Assembly: GCF_016587415.1 (NCBI RefSeq)
Contig: NZ_BNJI01000001.1
Location: 1,589,501-1,653,500, forward strand
From: Ktedonobacter sp. SOSP1-85
Lineage (GTDB): Bacteria; Chloroflexota; Ktedonobacteria; Ktedonobacterales; Ktedonobacteraceae
Length of the DNA: 64,000 nt
Direction: 5' to 3'
Notes under the pieces: generated by a model
What the model saw: the letters and a program-made list of their open reading frames with translations, nothing else
Told to the model about the DNA's origin: nothing
Database searches by the model: none
Program-made: the position numbers and the translations under genes
In this document: one piece after another, positions 61,886 through 64,000 of the stretch
How the letters are laid out: every line of letters starts with the position of its first letter
Numbering within the stretch: position 1 is the first letter of the stretch

Positions 61886-62554
61886 ATGGTCGAGATCGTT
61901 CCTTCCATTCTCTCCGCCGACTTTACCCGTCTTGGGGAGCAGGTCCGCGACGCCGAAGCGGGTGGGGCCGGGCGTATTCAGATCGATGTGATGGATGGGC
62001 ATTTTGTGCCCAACATCACGATGGGTCCCCTGGTGGTCGAGGCGGTCCGCCGCAGCACCAGCTTGCCCCTGGAGGCCCACCTGATGATCACCAATCCTCA
62101 GGACTATATTCAGACCTTCGCCCAGGCAGGCGCTGATGTCATTATCGTGCATCAGGAGGTCTGCCCGCACCTGCACCGCGTCATCCAACACATCAAAGCC
62201 GCTGGAAAAAAGGTCGGCGTCGCGCTCAATCCCTCCACTCCCGTTTTTCTCTTAAAGGATATGCTCTCGCTGCTCGATATGGTGCTTATTATGACGATTA
62301 ATCCCGGCTTTGGAGGCCAAGAGCTTATCCCTGAAACCTTGCCCAAAATCGTTGAGCTGCGCCGCATGCTGGCCGAGCGTCACCTCTCCTGCGATGTCGA
62401 GGTCGATGGCGGTATCTCTGAGAAGACCGCGGCAAGCGTTGTCAAGGCGGGAGCCAATCTTCTCGTCGCCGGCTCCTCTGTCTATAACCAGCGCGAAACG
62501 GTCAAGCAAGCCATTGAGCGCCTACAGCGAGCCGCAACCAGCGAGAAGCTCTAA
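61886..62554 (+). CDS. rpe: Ribulose-phosphate 3-epimerase
   Basis: 222 aa, TIM barrel. VEIVPSILSADFTRLGEQV, IQIDVMDGHFVPNITMGPLVVEAVRR, EAHLMITNP, LIMTINPGFGGQELIPETLPKI and CDVEVDGGISEKTAASVVKAGANLLVAGSSVY show all catalytic Asp, His and Met positions. Links ribulose 5-phosphate to xylulose 5-phosphate. Last gene of the block; a strong terminator follows. Confidence 0.98.
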   Translation: MVEIVPSILSADFTRLGEQVRDAEAGGAGRIQIDVMDGHFVPNITMGPLVVEAVRRSTSLPLEAHLMITNPQDYIQTFAQAGADVIIVHQEVCPHLHRVIQHIKAAGKKVGVALNPSTPVFLLKDMLSLLDMVLIMTINPGFGGQELIPETLPKIVELRRMLAERHLSCDVEVDGGISEKTAASVVKAGANLLVAGSSVYNQRETVKQAIERLQRAATSEKL

Positions 62555-62980
62555 ACAGCGCCCCTCCCACGCTCATGCTCGTACGCAAAAAGACCCTCCC
62601 AGGGTATACCTGGGAGGGTCTTTTGCTTGTATACTAAACTAGAGTTTAGTTTTTATAGCGTTTTATGACAAGGTTTTGAACCTGAAAAACCATCCTTGTA
62701 GCTTTGATGAAGGTATGCTTCTAGAACCTCACGACTTGGAGAAGCTACTGAACGGCATCCAAGAGTTGTTGGAGATGAAGGGAATAGCGGTCGCAATCTA
62801 ACCAAGTTCTGGAGAATAAGGAGGAAGAGGCTGAAGCGGTGCGGTTTCACTTCAGTCTCTTTTGAATTCTCTCATGATGAACGCTTCAATTTCTAGGAGA
62901 AGGAAACCTTCCTTCTGTTCTTGGCTTCTACTGCATTAGGGCAACTCCAAGCAGAGAAGGTATCCACGTGAGGAGAGAAA
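62555..62980. other. Intergenic region after rpe
   Basis: 426 bases. The terminator lies at 62588-62624. Past it the sequence is AT-richer with stop codons in all frames; a minus-strand frame of 65 codons (62653-62850) has no ribosome-binding site or family match. It may be degraded coding DNA, but I cannot assign it. Confidence 0.45.
62588..62624 (+). terminator. Rho-independent terminator of the pentose-phosphate block
   Basis: AAAAGACCCTCCCAGG (62588-62603) is an exact inverted repeat of 62609-62624, loop GTATA, with T at the end of the stem. Confidence 0.9.
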
Positions 62981-63376
62981 CTAGGAGGATGCAGGTGAGG
63001 GAAGGAAGCGGTGTATGAGTTGCTCAAGCTGATGCAACTTAAATGGTTTAGAGATGAGAGCGTCTACAAGCAAAGATAACTCAGGCCACATGTCGGCTGC
63101 GGTGAGTAGTACCATGTGCGGCGGCGCAATTCCCCTTGCGCTTGCTTCCTCACGTAACCCTTGCACCACACCAATCCCCCCCATAATGGGCATCATCACG
63201 TCCGTGAGCACAAGCGCCGGCCAGTGCTCACGGGCGAGATCGAGCGCTTGTTGTCCATTAAAGGCGACCAGTGACTGGTACCCAAGGCTCTCGACCACCA
63301 CCGTCAGGATTTCGGTAATCGGGATATCATCGTCAACGATCAAGACGATGGGTGGTTCGTATATTTCCTCATGCAA
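62981..63376 (-). CDS. Single-domain response regulator
   Basis: 131 aa from TTG 63376, 18 bases after the stop of the KaiC-like gene. Acidic D15-D16-D17, phospho-acceptor Asp59 in LVLTDVMMP, switch Thr in VLLTAADM and Lys in LISKPF are all present, so it should be phosphorylated. No output domain. Pairing with a KaiC-like ATPase is common in Ktedonobacteria-type and cyanobacterial signalling; the kinase is not in view. Confidence 0.9.
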   Translation of the reverse strand: MHEEIYEPPIVLIVDDDIPITEILTVVVESLGYQSLVAFNGQQALDLAREHWPALVLTDVMMPIMGGIGVVQGLREEASARGIAPPHMVLLTAADMWPELSLLVDALISKPFKLHQLEQLIHRFLPSPASS

Positions 63377-63394
63377 GTGTTACATCCTGCTTTC

Positions 63395-64000
63395 TTAGTG
63401 TTGCTCTTGCTCTGAAGGGGAACTCCTCTGTGGGGGGGGCTCCCTCCGTTGGGTTGCTGCTTGCTGCTCTGCTAATTTGATCAAGATGTCCCGTTCACTC
63501 TCATTGAGTGCCAGCACACGCACCCCCTCGGGCGTCGCAATCAGAAAATCACGGAGCGTTTCATCGTGGGCGGAAAAGCGCATCTTCGGAACGGAGAGGA
63601 TGCGATGGAGTTTCCCTTGATAGATGAGGTGCTGCATGGACACCACATTTTCTGCAAGCACCGTCAGTTCATTCACGGAGAAATCCGGTTGCGTGATGAC
63701 GCCTTGCGTTGGCTCTTTGATGGCAAGCAGCGTCACACCCCGTTCACGTAAGAGACTCAGGAATGCTGCGAGATAATCGGGAACACGTTCGGCTCCACTG
63801 CTCCTTTGGATGGCTCGCTCCCATTCAGCAATGCTATCAATGACCAGACGCCGTGCACCTGTTTGCTCTAATGCAGCAAGCACCTCTGTGGCGACATAAT
63901 CGGGGTCCAATTCAACCGAATCCCAGTGGTGGACGGTCAATCCCCCTCTTGCAGACAAAGCGTGCTGCAACTGTTGGCTCCACGCAAAGTCCTCCGATTT
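63395..64000 (-). CDS. KaiC-like RecA-fold ATPase, C-terminal part (5' end beyond window)
   Basis: 201 residues in an open frame from the window edge to TAA 63397-63395. RLVIDSIAEWERAIQ is the Walker B region and the following YLAAFLSLLRERGVTLLAIKEPTQGV and LTVLAENVVSMQHLIYQGKLHRILSVPKMRFSAHD are typical of KaiC/RadA-like proteins in which a conserved strand ends in KMR. The Walker A part lies beyond 64000. The last 30 residues are polar and disordered. Forms a unit with the response regulator that follows. Confidence 0.8.
   Translation of the reverse strand, partial: KSEDFAWSQQLQHALSARGGLTVHHWDSVELDPDYVATEVLAALEQTGARRLVIDSIAEWERAIQRSSGAERVPDYLAAFLSLLRERGVTLLAIKEPTQGVITQPDFSVNELTVLAENVVSMQHLIYQGKLHRILSVPKMRFSAHDETLRDFLIATPEGVRVLALNESERDILIKLAEQQAATQRREPPPQRSSPSEQEQH

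Noticed and set aside
62653..62850. 65-codon minus-strand frame after rpe
   Set aside because: No family resemblance or start signal; could be a relic but unsupported.

Overview
The window looks like a chromosomal segment from a Chloroflexota bacterium of the Ktedonobacteria type. This is inferred from gene content and protein style: a DUF4388/roadblock response regulator, an ECF sigma factor followed by a membrane-anchored PQQ-propeller protein, an EspR-like HTH regulator, FhaA/FhaB-like genes, OpcA with Zwf, an EtfBA plus EtfD-like set, and an IF2 with a Gly/Arg/Pro-rich N-terminus. It is gene-dense. No rRNA, tRNA, CRISPR array, intact insertion sequence or phage gene was seen.

Layout. 1-2 kb: the 3' end of a carotenoid oxygenase, small membrane proteins and a Uma2 nuclease-fold protein. 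2.3-7.5 kb: cysS, a penicillin-acylase homologue and an EspR-like regulator. 7.7-11.7 kb: a membrane-stress cluster (small membrane protein, NfeD-like protein with a His-rich loop, flotillin, PspA). 11.7-14 kb: a response regulator on the minus strand. 14.4-18.5 kb: a frameshifted rpiA and a complete ECF vitamin-type transporter (S, A, A', T). 18.6-24 kb: histidine phosphatase, MenA, a PRC-barrel protein and cydAB. 24-31.3 kb: GNAT enzyme, bPH-like protein, etfB-etfA-etfD and a CNNM/CorC protein. 31.3-36.3 kb (minus): PQQ protein, sigma factor, P-loop kinase, methyltransferase and acyl-CoA dehydrogenase. 36.6-50.5 kb: nusA-rnpM-infB-rbfA-nrnA-truB-ribF running into fhaA-fhaB-ftsW and two unknown proteins. 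51-54 kb: lapA-like gene (minus) and mutS. 54-62.6 kb: a pentose-phosphate block, tkt-tal-zwf-opcA-pgl-rpe. The end holds a response regulator and a truncated KaiC-like ATPase.

How they work together. The etf genes, the acyl-CoA dehydrogenase, MenA and cytochrome bd fit a fatty-acid-to-menaquinone-to-oxygen electron route. The 54-62.6 kb block supplies the oxidative and non-oxidative pentose-phosphate steps except 6-phosphogluconate dehydrogenase, which is not here. Isomerase RpiA is encoded 40 kb away with a reading-frame break.

The most unusual features are: (1) at least ten long, nearly perfect intergenic palindromes with different stems, many carrying the same short GCGCCGCAGGCGC tag, plus two other repeat families; (2) an ECF transporter whose motif losses in both ATPases fall in the same composite ATP site; (3) a roughly 440-nt structured infB leader with its own promoter and an internal terminator; (4) a His-rich loop in the flotillin partner protein.
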